The notes beneath the pieces are model-generated. The model had not been told where the DNA came from. It saw only the letters and a list, made by a program, of their open reading frames with translations, and searched no databases. DNA of 15,326 bases from Bacillota bacterium (GTDB lineage Bacteria; Bacillota; Clostridia; Acetivibrionales; DTU013), in the NCBI GenBank assembly GCA_023412665.1, contig JAEZCA010000070.1, forward strand, positions 1 to 15,326, written 5' to 3'. Positions 6,167-14,404 of this stretch are shown piece after piece. Within the stretch, counting starts at the first letter, position 1, and every line of letters starts with the position of its first letter. Made by a program: the position numbers and the translations under genes.

Positions 6167-7105
6167 ATGAATACCGGCACAGTGAAGAACACAGAACCAT
6201 TACCCAAGAAAGCTGGTAAGAGGATACATCTTAAACAACAGCAAATTGCACCGTACATTTTTGTATTGCCATTTATCATTTCATTTTTGGTTTTTTTCCT
6301 GTATCCGATAGTATCAACTATAATCATGAGCTTCCAGGAGATACTTGGACCTAAGGATGTCACATTTATAGGGCTGAAAAACTACAGGAACATGGTAAAT
6401 GAACACTTTTTCAATGCCATTTGGGTCACGACCAGATATACATTCCTGACCATTTTGGTTTTGGTGCCGTTGCCAATGGTACTTGCGGTACTTTTGAACC
6501 GTAGAAAAACCATAGGCAGAAATTTCTTCCGCTCAGCATTCTTTATTCCGGCACTGACCTCTGTCATTGTTGCGGGATTGTTTTTCCGATTGGCCTTCGG
6601 TGAGCAGGATACGACTCTGGTCAACATGATCCTGGGGGTATTTGGAATACCAAAAAGGACTTGGCTCCAGCAAGGAAGTACTGCGATGATGGTAATGGTC
6701 ATCGTCTGTACATGGAGATGGCTGGGTGTTAACATAATATACTTTTTATCAGGGCTTCAAAGCATACCAGTGGAACAGTATGAATCAGCGTCCATTGATG
6801 GAGCAAATGAATGGCAGAAATTCCTTAGGATCACTGTGCCGGGACTTAAGCCAGTCATTATCTATGTTGTCACGATCAGTGTGTACGGCGGCTATGCGAT
6901 GTTTTCAGAATCGTACTTATTATTTGGTCCCAGATCACCGGGTGATATAGGTTTGACTTTGGTTAGCCTGATTTATCAGCTGGGGTTTTTTGAGAATAAC
7001 CTTGGTGCTGGTTCGGCGGTTGGTATAACCTTGCTGTGTATCGTTATGCTGATAAATATGGTCCAGCTTACCCTGACAGGTTTTTTCAAAAAGGAGAGTG
7101 ACTGA
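6167..7105 (+). CDS. Sugar ABC transporter permease (MalF/LacF/UgpA type)
   Basis: 312 residues, inner-membrane subunit of the importer. The N-terminal cytoplasmic stretch is basic (KKAGKRIHLKQQQIAPYIF). It is followed by about six membrane helices, the first at about residues 28-52 (IAPYIFVLPFIISFLVFFLYPIV begins here). The EAA loop that contacts the ATPase is at about 203-225 (EQYESASIDGANEWQKF, then P of VPGLKP). Length and topology are normal for CUT1 permeases. The ATG at 6167 is preferred because GGGGGG (6155-6160) lies 6 nt before it. The in-frame ATG at 6098 would add 23 residues from the folded spacer and has no comparable ribosome site. It is followed after one base by the second permease. 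Confidence 0.9.
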   Translation: MNTGTVKNTEPLPKKAGKRIHLKQQQIAPYIFVLPFIISFLVFFLYPIVSTIIMSFQEILGPKDVTFIGLKNYRNMVNEHFFNAIWVTTRYTFLTILVLVPLPMVLAVLLNRRKTIGRNFFRSAFFIPALTSVIVAGLFFRLAFGEQDTTLVNMILGVFGIPKRTWLQQGSTAMMVMVIVCTWRWLGVNIIYFLSGLQSIPVEQYESASIDGANEWQKFLRITVPGLKPVIIYVVTISVYGGYAMFSESYLLFGPRSPGDIGLTLVSLIYQLGFFENNLGAGSAVGITLLCIVMLINMVQLTLTGFFKKESD

Positions 7106-7106
7106 T

Positions 7107-7955
7107 ATGGTAACGAACAAATTAAAGAGAAGGCTGATATCCGCTGCGCTGCTTGTACTAATGACTGTTATAGCAGCATTCTGCCTCGGGCCACTTTTCT
7201 TCCTTTTATCTTCATCCTTCAAGCCCGGCTCTGAAATGATCAGAAACGGAATCACACTGAATCTGGATATTGAAAAAATGAACCTGAACAATTACAGGCT
7301 GTTATGGGAGGGGAAGGACGGGATATACCTGTATTGGTACAGGAACAGTGTTGTCATTACTTTCCTTGGAACGGTTTTGTCCCTGATTCTTTCATCCCTG
7401 GTGGGGTACGGTCTGGCCCAATACAAATTCAAAGGCAGGAATTTTCTTTTCGTGCTTATTTTGATTGTTATGATGACGCCGATCGAAATATTGATCCTGC
7501 CCTTATACAAGCTGTCCATCACCATAAAATTCATCGATACGTACCGTGGCGTCATTTTGCCGTTTGCAGTATCTCCGTTTGCGGTATTCTTTTTCCGGCA
7601 ATATGCCAGCAAGCTTTCGAAGGAATTCATGGATGCGGGAAGGATAGACGGATGCTCGGAGTTCGGCATATATTTCAGGATAATGATGCCATTGATGCTG
7701 CCCGCCTTTGGGGCAATGACCATATTACAGGCAATGAGTAACTGGAATGCCTTCGTTTGGCCATTGATAGTGCTGCGTTCGAATGAAATGCTCACATTGC
7801 CGATAGGTTTGCAGTCGCTGATTACACCCTATGGAAATAATTACGATCTTCTACTGTCCGGCGTTGTTATGTCAATAATTCCGATAATGATAGTATTCTG
7901 GTGCAACCAAAAGGCATTTATAGCCGGCCTTACAGTAGGCGGCGTCAAAGGCTGA
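7107..7955 (+). CDS. Sugar ABC transporter permease (MalG/AraQ type)
   Basis: 282 residues, the partner permease. The basic N-terminus (NKLKRR) leads into a first membrane helix (about residues 8-30), then a periplasm-side-type loop and about five more helices. The EAA loop is at about 172-195 (KEFMDAGRIDGCSEFG, then MMPLMLP). It ends in the common short tail LTVGGVKG, which marks the MalG-like side. The ATG at 7107 has AAGGAGAG (7091-7098) at proper distance and starts one base after the previous stop, so the two permeases are translationally coupled. An in-frame GTG at 7098 overlaps the ribosome site and is rejected. No ATPase gene is nearby; a shared MsmX-type ATPase is the usual partner in Firmicutes. 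Confidence 0.9.
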   Translation: MVTNKLKRRLISAALLVLMTVIAAFCLGPLFFLLSSSFKPGSEMIRNGITLNLDIEKMNLNNYRLLWEGKDGIYLYWYRNSVVITFLGTVLSLILSSLVGYGLAQYKFKGRNFLFVLILIVMMTPIEILILPLYKLSITIKFIDTYRGVILPFAVSPFAVFFFRQYASKLSKEFMDAGRIDGCSEFGIYFRIMMPLMLPAFGAMTILQAMSNWNAFVWPLIVLRSNEMLTLPIGLQSLITPYGNNYDLLLSGVVMSIIPIMIVFWCNQKAFIAGLTVGGVKG

Positions 7956-8105
7956 GCCTATGGAGGGTCCTTAAAACAACAGATATAGGAAACAAGGAGT
8001 TAATTGTGGAAAATAATGGAATAAAAAACCTGAATTTGCTATACTTATATTGTGGACGCTTCAGATTTAGGGTTATTAAGGACTTATTACGAAGGAAGGG
8101 TTTTT

Positions 8106-9986
8106 GTGAAATTGTTTTTGTCATTTCCCAAAAAGCTTCTTGAAGTATGCAACAGCGCTTTAGCCAAAAGTATCTCTTTAATAATGAACACAAAAATACA
8201 ACTGAGGCTGACAGTGCTGTTTATTGTTCTATCAGTAATACCCCTTGCCATAACGAGTTTTTTTTCATATAAGGAATCCGTCACTGCAATCACGAGCAAA
8301 ACCAGCACATATTCAGCCCAGGTAATGAGCCAGATAGCGGTTAATATCAAAACCGAGCTCGACAGACTGGAAAATGACAGCGTAGATATATCGCTGTCAG
8401 AACTGACACAAAATGCTTTGATCAATATTGAGAACATGTCGGAGCGGGAAATTTATAACATCGAGTCTTCCCTTAAAGACAATCTGGTTAAAAAGTTCTC
8501 TATCCTGCACGATGTTTCGGATGTATTATTGTTCAGCAACAGCGGCAGCAAGATAATTGCATATGGGGACAGGAGCTTCAAGCTGAACTTCAAAAAGGAC
8601 TTTTTGGATGCATATTTGAAGCAGCTGATCGAAAAAAAGGGTACCCCGGTATGGAAAGGCGCCAATTACGATGCTGAGGGAATACTTGTGCAGTTTGCCA
8701 CAAGCCCTGAGCAGATGAACAAAAGTGACTGTATTTTGCTGGGCAGAGCGATTCTTTCAGTGGATACCAGGGAAATAATCGGCACTCTGATCATCCGCAC
8801 AAACGAGAAATACTTTTCCAATATCTACAGAAATACATATATGGGTACCGATGCCGATATCTTTGTAATCGATTCAGAGGGAAATGTCGTATCAAGCCGA
8901 AATCCCCTGATACCTGTTGCAAAAAAGTACAGGAATCTGCAGCTGATAGGTAAGCTTCTGGCCAGAGATGAAAGTGACAGCAAAACATTCAGCGTTGACA
9001 TGGATGAGAAATCCTATCTGATAGCATATGCACCCATAAAAAGTGCCGGGTGGTATGTCGTGAGCACAATACCCTATTCATACATAAATTCGGAAGCCAG
9101 GGAACTCCGCAGGACCATACTGCTCCTCAGCCTGGCGTGCTCCATATTGGCGATATTATTATCATATATTTTTACACTTACGATATCCAAGCCCTTAAAA
9201 CGATTGGTCTCAGCTATGAATGAAGTTAAAAAGGGCAATCTGTCCGCAGGCGTGCTCGATAAGAGAAATGATGAGATAGGTGAGGTTACGGATAATTTTA
9301 ATAAAATGCTCAATGAGATAAAAAAGCTCATGGAGGATGTGAAAAACCAGGAGATCCAAAAGAGGAAGGCAGAAATAGAGACTCTGCAGGCGCAGATAAA
9401 TCCGCATTTTCTTTCAAATACCCTCACTACAGTCAAATGGCTGGCAAGCGCACAGAAAGCTGATAATATCGAAACTATCGTATCTTCCCTGATCCAATTG
9501 TTAAGTGTGAGTATGGGCAAGGGAGAAGATTTTATCACGATCCGGCAGGAGATCGAATATATAAAAAGCTATATCAATATCCAGGAATACCGCTATTATG
9601 ATAAATTCAAGGTGGTGTTCGAGATCGAGGAGGATATACTCAACTATAAGATCTTGAAGTTCCTGATACAGCCGATCGTTGAAAACTCTATCATACACGG
9701 CACAAAATCAAAGATGGAGCAGGAACTGATCGTTATCAAGGGCTTCAGGTATGAAAATGTACTAAAGATCACTGTTACTGATAATGGTGTGGGTATACCA
9801 AATGACAAATTGAGTAAATTGCTGGTGGTTGGCCAGGAAGATAGAAAGCAAAGCTTCAGCGGGATCGGGATCAATAATGTCAATGACAGGATCCGGATGA
9901 ATTTCGGATGCTCATACGGACTGCAGATAGAAAGCGTGCCGAATCTTTACACTACTGTCGAACTATCTGTTCCGATAATTACCTAG
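8106..9986 (+). CDS. YesM-type sensor histidine kinase
   Basis: 626 residues, membrane sensor of a two-component pair. It has a first membrane helix at about residues 33-55 and an extracellular sensing region at about 56-333, probably of double-Cache type. A second helix lies at about 337-357, a HAMP linker at about 358-410 (ISKPLKRL ... NDEIGEVTDNFNKM) and a short coiled stretch after it. The His_kinase domain carries INPHFLSNTL, with phospho-acceptor His434. The ATPase domain follows, with N-box QPIVENSIIHG and G1 box DNGVGIP. The family usually has HFLYNTL, so Ser in place of Tyr is a small deviation. GTG 8106 follows AAGGAAGGG (8092-8100). The upstream in-frame extension to 8052 has no ribosome site, and neither does ATG 8184. 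It starts 150 bp after the permease, probably within one transcript, and its stop overlaps the next ribosome site. Confidence 0.9.
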   Translation: MKLFLSFPKKLLEVCNSALAKSISLIMNTKIQLRLTVLFIVLSVIPLAITSFFSYKESVTAITSKTSTYSAQVMSQIAVNIKTELDRLENDSVDISLSELTQNALINIENMSEREIYNIESSLKDNLVKKFSILHDVSDVLLFSNSGSKIIAYGDRSFKLNFKKDFLDAYLKQLIEKKGTPVWKGANYDAEGILVQFATSPEQMNKSDCILLGRAILSVDTREIIGTLIIRTNEKYFSNIYRNTYMGTDADIFVIDSEGNVVSSRNPLIPVAKKYRNLQLIGKLLARDESDSKTFSVDMDEKSYLIAYAPIKSAGWYVVSTIPYSYINSEARELRRTILLLSLACSILAILLSYIFTLTISKPLKRLVSAMNEVKKGNLSAGVLDKRNDEIGEVTDNFNKMLNEIKKLMEDVKNQEIQKRKAEIETLQAQINPHFLSNTLTTVKWLASAQKADNIETIVSSLIQLLSVSMGKGEDFITIRQEIEYIKSYINIQEYRYYDKFKVVFEIEEDILNYKILKFLIQPIVENSIIHGTKSKMEQELIVIKGFRYENVLKITVTDNGVGIPNDKLSKLLVVGQEDRKQSFSGIGINNVNDRIRMNFGCSYGLQIESVPNLYTTVELSVPIIT

Positions 9987-10000
9987 GAGGATATGTGTTT

Positions 10001-11620
10001 ATGATAAAGGTACTGATCGTCGATGATGACAACATTGCAAGAACGAATATCAAGATACTGATCGATTGGGAGAAGAAAGGATACGAGATATGCGCAGAAG
10101 CGGCGAATGGCGAAGAGGCAATACAGCTTATAAATGAAACCAGGCCCCAGATCGTGATCACAGACATGAGTATGCCTGTCATGGACGGAATAACGCTCAT
10201 TGAGTACCTGAGCAGGAATCATCCTCAAATAAAGGTACTGGTTTTGAGTGGATACCAGGAGTTTGATTATGTTAGAAAAAGTATGAAGTATGGTGCGGTG
10301 GACTACGTATTAAAGCATACCCTTAATCCGCAGGTTCTGCTGGATATATTGATGACTGCAAAAGAGAAGCTGATGGAAGAACTCTCAGAGCAGTCACGTA
10401 AAATAATGCTCGAAGAGCAGATCAACGAAAGTAAGACCTTACTGAGGCAAAAATTCATAAACCAGCTGGTGCAGGGAGCTATCGGTGATAGGAATGAAAT
10501 AATGCGCAAGATAGTCGATCTAAAGCTTGATATGGATTTTAAAAGCTTGGCTGTGATTTTGTTCGAAATTGATGAATATAACAGCATAAGCGAAAAATTT
10601 TCCTCCTGTGAACTTAATAAATTGATTTCCTCAGTAGAGAATATAGCCGCTGAAATACTCAAGGGGGATGTAAAAGCAGTGGCATCACATCTTCAGGATG
10701 GAAAATTCGTTGTCATAATCTCGTTTGGAAATATCCGAAGTGATTTATACATTCATAATATCATCATTACAACCATCAGTAGGATCAAATCCAGCATTAA
10801 GAGGTATCTGAACATAACAGCGTGCTTTAGCTACAGCAAAATATTCAATAATATTTCAGATATACACAAGTATTTCAGGGAAGCTGAGGTATTGCTTCAG
10901 GACAGGTTCTTCAAGGGCAAGGACCGGATAATAGATAAATCCACATGTACAGGTTCATATAATGAATACATAAGCCTTGAGCTTTCGGAGGAAAAGAGCA
11001 TAATCGAAGCTCTAAAGGCCCAGGATCATAAGAAAATCGAAGAATGCATTGATACTATATTTTCCAAAGTTATTGATAACAGACTCAGCTATAATTCTGT
11101 GCAGATGATTTGCGCTGAGCTAATCAACATAGTAAACAGAGTAGCCAGGGAGACAGGCATAGATATCAAGAGAGTGTATAGTGATAAGGATATCCCATAC
11201 GAAAGTATGAAAAAAATGGAGACATTGATCGAAATGAAGGAATGGATATTAAAGTCCTATATCAAGCTGGCAGATATTATTGGAGAGATCAAAGCCAACT
11301 CGAATTATTCTGAATACACCAGGAAAGCTATCAGCTATATCCAAAGCAATTACACAAAAAATGTGTCACTCAATGAAGTGGCTGAATACATAGGCATCAA
11401 CAGCTCCTATTTGAGCAGAGTCTTTAAGGAAGACTGCGGCATGGGTTTTGTAGAATACCTGAATAATATCCGCGTCGGCTACGCAAAGCAGCTGATTGAA
11501 ACAGAGGGCCTGAAGCTGAAGGATGTTGCAAAGAGGGTGGGCTTTAATAACTACACATACTTCTTCAAGGTCTTTAAGGATGTTTTAAATGTAACTCCTG
11601 GTGCCACCCACGACAGATAG
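10001..11620 (+). CDS. YesN-type response regulator with AraC DNA-binding domain
   Basis: 539 residues. The receiver domain is at residues 1-about 120, with acidic Asp8-Asp9-Asp10, phospho-acceptor Asp55 (IVITDMSMP), Ser83 and Lys105. A long middle region (about 125-430) shows coiled and PilZ/GGDEF-unlike mixed structure, typical of this family. The C-terminal AraC/XylS domain at about 440-539 carries two helix-turn-helix units (VSLNEVAEYIGINSSYLSRVF; LKDVAKRVGFNNYTYFFKVFK). It should be phosphorylated by the kinase immediately upstream and bind tandem direct repeats, making it the best candidate to act at 271-300 and 4336-4365. ATG 10001 follows AGGAGG (9985-9990). The ribosome site contains the last two bases of the kinase TAG stop, so the pair is coupled. 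The tail after the second helix-turn-helix is short (NVTPGATHDR). Confidence 0.92.
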   Translation: MIKVLIVDDDNIARTNIKILIDWEKKGYEICAEAANGEEAIQLINETRPQIVITDMSMPVMDGITLIEYLSRNHPQIKVLVLSGYQEFDYVRKSMKYGAVDYVLKHTLNPQVLLDILMTAKEKLMEELSEQSRKIMLEEQINESKTLLRQKFINQLVQGAIGDRNEIMRKIVDLKLDMDFKSLAVILFEIDEYNSISEKFSSCELNKLISSVENIAAEILKGDVKAVASHLQDGKFVVIISFGNIRSDLYIHNIIITTISRIKSSIKRYLNITACFSYSKIFNNISDIHKYFREAEVLLQDRFFKGKDRIIDKSTCTGSYNEYISLELSEEKSIIEALKAQDHKKIEECIDTIFSKVIDNRLSYNSVQMICAELINIVNRVARETGIDIKRVYSDKDIPYESMKKMETLIEMKEWILKSYIKLADIIGEIKANSNYSEYTRKAISYIQSNYTKNVSLNEVAEYIGINSSYLSRVFKEDCGMGFVEYLNNIRVGYAKQLIETEGLKLKDVAKRVGFNNYTYFFKVFKDVLNVTPGATHDR

Positions 11621-11750
11621 ACAGCTAGCTGTTTAACCCCGGAGCAACCAGGTATAAAGCAGGAAGAGGAGCTGTTTATTGAGCTCGCCTGCCTGTTGTT
11701 TGATGTTACCTGAAGACAATGTAAATTGACGATGAGATTCTGTAAATATC

Positions 11751-11780
11751 TTGGAAAGATGATTGTAATCATGGTATAAT
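11751..11780 (+). promoter_or_regulatory. Promoter of the lipoprotein gene (extended -10)
   Basis: TATAAT at 11775-11780 is preceded by TG at 11772-11773 (TGGTATAAT), an extended -10. TTGGAA at 11751-11756 gives a moderate -35 with an 18-bp spacer. Upstream, ATGTAAATTG (11719-11728) and CTGTAAATAT (11740-11749) are similar direct repeats 21 bp apart. They resemble, but do not equal, the elements at 271 and 4336. Confidence 0.55.
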
Positions 11781-11818
11781 TATACATAAAATCTTAACGA
11801 TTGAGAGGGCAGTTCTAA

Positions 11819-12862
11819 ATGCCTGGACTTAGAGTTAAAGCTGTTACAGTATTAGTTATATTTTGTCTTGCTTTCACATGTACAGCCTGTTCGCGGAAAG
11901 GCGGAGCGGAGGGACTGGATAATAACGCGGTGATCACGGACCCGGGTGCTGATACCGGATCGGACGGTTCAGGAACCAGGGGAGACGGAGCAGACGCTGC
12001 ATCAGGAGTATCAGATGCTGAGTCAGCAATTGATCAGGGGAATTTATCAACCGATGAGACTGATGTCGGCATCGGAGGTAATAAAGATCATATCGACGAA
12101 TCCAATTCCGAGATACTGGGGTCCGACAGCAATGCTTTGCCTTTGGAAGCCTGGGTCGGTGACTATTCATTCACTGAGTACGCTCCACCGGACCAAAACA
12201 TGTTCTACTCAATATATATTTATAAAGAAAGTACATCACATTATGCAGATATATATATAGACGGTTTTCAAACCATGATGAGGTTAAAGGCTGAGGTCAT
12301 TGAAAACGGAAACCGTATAGACCTTTTGTTCGACAGCTATTTGCCTGATAACCTGATGGATATCTATGAGAAGGGCGACCATTTGCTTAGTCTTGAAAAG
12401 AGCGGCTCAAAATTGCTTACTTTTTGGGGCGAAATTGAACCAATGCTTTCAGACAACATCGCAACCGGCGGGGCGTACTTTGAAAAAGCTGAATATCCAG
12501 TTCTCCTGATGAGCTTCAATGTAAACTTCGGTATGGAAGAAAGCTTCGAAGTCATCCAGCTCACTGATAAAACGGTTACATACAGCTATTATGATTACAG
12601 TGATGCATCAAACCCTGTGCTTAAAGAGAAAACAGTTCCTTTCAGTGAAATGCTGGCAAAGGAAGATAACGGCATAGACAAATTTTACATGAGCATATTC
12701 CTGTATGATGGCTATAATGTCCTTGAACTGGAACTGACAGAGAAATTGACCGACAGGATCAAAAGCGATCCGGAGTTCAGGAAGAGGCTTGGGGCTTTGA
12801 TTGGCAAGCACTTCGACAGGCAGCTCGAGAGTGACATCATAGACGTTAAGGATTTTGAATAG
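11819..12862 (+). CDS. Lipoprotein of unknown function, possibly DUF5991-like
   Basis: 347 residues. The N-terminal signal MPGLRVKAVTVLVIFCLAFTCTAC suggests lipidation at Cys24, although Cys at the -3 position of the lipobox is unusual. Residues about 25-105 are a low-complexity Asp/Gly/Ser/Ala linker, acidic and probably disordered. A folded region follows from about 109 (LEAWVGDYSFTEYAPPDQNM), then YADIYIDGFQTMMRLKAEV and LLSLEKSGSKLLTFWGEIEP. From memory this resembles DUF5991, but I cannot verify that. The C-terminal third (about 225-347) has no recognised motif. ATG 11819 follows GAGAGGG (11803-11809). It has its own promoter downstream of the regulator gene. No function can be stated. 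Confidence 0.8.
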   Translation: MPGLRVKAVTVLVIFCLAFTCTACSRKGGAEGLDNNAVITDPGADTGSDGSGTRGDGADAASGVSDAESAIDQGNLSTDETDVGIGGNKDHIDESNSEILGSDSNALPLEAWVGDYSFTEYAPPDQNMFYSIYIYKESTSHYADIYIDGFQTMMRLKAEVIENGNRIDLLFDSYLPDNLMDIYEKGDHLLSLEKSGSKLLTFWGEIEPMLSDNIATGGAYFEKAEYPVLLMSFNVNFGMEESFEVIQLTDKTVTYSYYDYSDASNPVLKEKTVPFSEMLAKEDNGIDKFYMSIFLYDGYNVLELELTEKLTDRIKSDPEFRKRLGALIGKHFDRQLESDIIDVKDFE

Positions 12863-12980
12863 TAAGATCTGGTAATGTATAATTATAATATTTTTGATTG
12901 AAATTACAAAAATATGTAGAAAAATAGATATAAATCTGATAATATGTCTATAAAAACATTACAGGAGGGTGCTAATAAAA
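12863..12980 (+). promoter_or_regulatory. AT-rich spacer with a small inverted repeat and ribosome site
   Basis: ATATTTTTG (12888-12896) and CAAAAATAT (12907-12915) are perfect 9-bp arms around a 10-nt spacer. No U-run follows, so a terminator is unlikely. A TGATAAT-like -10 lies at 12937-12943 without a convincing -35. AGGAGGG (12963-12969) is the ribosome site of the next gene. Confidence 0.35.
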
Positions 12981-13925
12981 ATGAAACATTTTAAAACGGT
13001 TACATCCATGGTTATATCAATTATTATTATCTTTTCCATATCGATATGTACATTTGCAGCAAGCACTGTAAATGTCCAGATCGGGGTTGATGAATGGGGA
13101 GATGATGGCCATTATACCGAAACTATTAATATAGTTTCAGTAACTAATGTTTCCAGGATACTAGACAAAATAGAACATCCTGTCCCAAACTTCTCTAATG
13201 ATTTCATTTACTTAGAAGTAATTGATTCAACAACTATAACAACTTTATATGACCTTGACATGGTGTTTGTTCACAAGGTTGAATATCGCGATGGAAAATA
13301 TCAGGTTATCAAGGATTACAATCAGGATGATGAGCATTTGGTTGTAGAAGAAACAGGTTATGAGTATTACACAAAGGGAAGCTATATTAAGCTTAATGAG
13401 CCTGGCGAATACATAATAGATGCATTATATAGCGGTAGTATGGATGTAGGAAATATAGCATACATAAAGATAGTGCCTGGTACAGTGGATACATCCAAAG
13501 ATGCCGTACCAACAGCATCGAAGATAGTTGTAGACGGCAAATCAATTTCCTTTGATGCCTATAATATCGATGGAAATAATTATTTCAAGCTCCGCGATCT
13601 TGCAATGGTGGTTACTGATACTAAAAAGCAGTTTGATGTTACATGGGACTCAGAAAAGAAAACGATCGACCTGGTATCAAATAAAGCATATACGGTAGTA
13701 GGCGGAGAACTGGCAAAGGGTGACGGGACTAAAAAGAAAGCAGCACTCTCCACATCGGATATTTACAAGGATGGAGAAATTGTTAAGCTGACGGCATATA
13801 ATATCAAGGGAAACAATTACTTTAAGCTGAGAGATATTGCAAAGGCCTTTAATATTGGAGTCAAATGGAACAGTGAAACAAAGACGGTGGAAATCGATAC
13901 GAATTCTGACTACATCGATGAATAA
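12981..13925 (+). CDS. Secreted protein with two copper-amine-oxidase-like (stalk) repeats
   Basis: 314 residues. Signal peptide 1-27 (MKHFKTV, long Ile/Ser-rich core, TFAA|S). Residues 28-about 170 are a beta-rich region I do not recognise, ending in EPGEYIIDALYSGS, reminiscent of an immunoglobulin-like ligand fold. Residues about 180-314 hold two stalk-type repeats. Each has NNYFKLRD (199-206 and 278-285, 79 residues apart) followed by a short strand with W and a charged KT turn. In other Firmicutes these repeats are structural or cell-surface modules and do not by themselves mean copper or amine oxidase activity. The ATG at 12981 has AGGAGGG 11 nt upstream. The GTG at 12969 overlaps that site and is rejected. 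Confidence 0.82.
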   Translation: MKHFKTVTSMVISIIIIFSISICTFAASTVNVQIGVDEWGDDGHYTETINIVSVTNVSRILDKIEHPVPNFSNDFIYLEVIDSTTITTLYDLDMVFVHKVEYRDGKYQVIKDYNQDDEHLVVEETGYEYYTKGSYIKLNEPGEYIIDALYSGSMDVGNIAYIKIVPGTVDTSKDAVPTASKIVVDGKSISFDAYNIDGNNYFKLRDLAMVVTDTKKQFDVTWDSEKKTIDLVSNKAYTVVGGELAKGDGTKKKAALSTSDIYKDGEIVKLTAYNIKGNNYFKLRDIAKAFNIGVKWNSETKTVEIDTNSDYIDE

Positions 13926-13960
13926 ACAGAATCATTAATGCAACAGACAAGACAATTATA

Positions 13961-13998
13961 TAAAAAGCCTTGATGCATACATGCCTCAAGGCTTTTTA
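13961..13998. terminator. Strong bidirectional terminator between convergent genes
   Basis: TAAAAAGCCTTGA (13961-13973) and TCAAGGCTTTTTA (13986-13998) form a perfect 13-bp stem, with a small GCAT/ATGC stem inside the loop. The T-run on the plus side and the A-run on the other strand make it work in both directions. It ends the stalk-protein gene and the minus-strand zinc-ribbon gene. Confidence 0.88.
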
Positions 13999-14082
13999 TT
14001 ACGAGGCGAATAATGGGCCCCCAGCCCCACCTCTTTACGTATTTTCAGCCCTCGGGCTGGAAAACGCCTGGTGGCTGGTACA

Positions 14083-14292
14083 TTAGTGGCAGCAGCCACC
14101 GCACCTGCTGTAATTGGGGCACTCGGATGCAGCGGATTTTTTTGGCTGCACTATATTCACATTTGTAAACACCGCTTCCAGTTCGGTACTGCCGCACTTC
14201 GGGCATTTGATGCGTTTGTTCTCACGGTCGCTCATGGATGCCATTATATTAAATACTTCACCGCAGCTGCATTTCAAATCGTAGAAAGGCAT
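14083..14292 (-). CDS. FmdB-family zinc-ribbon protein
   Basis: 69 residues. It starts MPFYDLKCSCGEVFN and has two Cys pairs (Cys8/Cys10 and Cys30/Cys33, in CPKCGS) that should bind one zinc. It ends in a Cys-rich tail CPNYSRCGGCCH, common in clostridial members of the family. The biochemical role of these small ribbons is not established; a regulatory or RNA/DNA-binding role is often proposed. The start at 14292 is set by the ribosome site GGAGGT (complement of 14301-14306) 8 nt before it. The longer in-frame extension to 14337 lacks one. It is divergent from the DUF1848 gene and convergent with the stalk-protein gene. Confidence 0.88.
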   Translation of the reverse strand: MPFYDLKCSCGEVFNIMASMSDRENKRIKCPKCGSTELEAVFTNVNIVQPKKSAASECPNYSRCGGCCH

Positions 14293-14404
14293 GATAGATA
14301 ACCTCCGTTGAAAAATACTGTGATATACTATTATCAACTAGTGTACCATATTTAAACGAATTATTGAACAGTTCATATATCTACTGTTTTGGAGGTAAAG
14401 TCCT

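Noticed and set aside
7292..7795. Overlapping frames on both strands inside the second permease (167 and 145 residues)
   Set aside because: The permease frame has membrane helices and the EAA loop. The others have no domain or ribosome site.
9074..9538. Minus-strand frame of 154 residues inside the kinase gene
   Set aside because: It is a shadow of the HAMP/kinase coding region without initiation signals.
9908..10000. Upstream in-frame extension of the response regulator inside the kinase gene
   Set aside because: AGGAGG directly precedes ATG 10001 and the receiver domain begins there with MIKVLIVDDD.
11621..11632. Palindrome ACAGCTAGCTGT right after the regulator stop, considered as a terminator
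   Set aside because: It has no room for a loop with a long stem and no U-tract. It is probably chance.
12981..13925. Annotation as a copper amine oxidase enzyme
   Set aside because: Only the N-terminal-type stalk repeats are present. The catalytic domain is absent.
14046..14059. CAGCCC/GGGCTG inverted repeat downstream of the zinc-ribbon gene, considered as its terminator
   Set aside because: The stem is very short and no U-run follows on either strand. The strong bidirectional terminator at 13961-13998 explains termination better.
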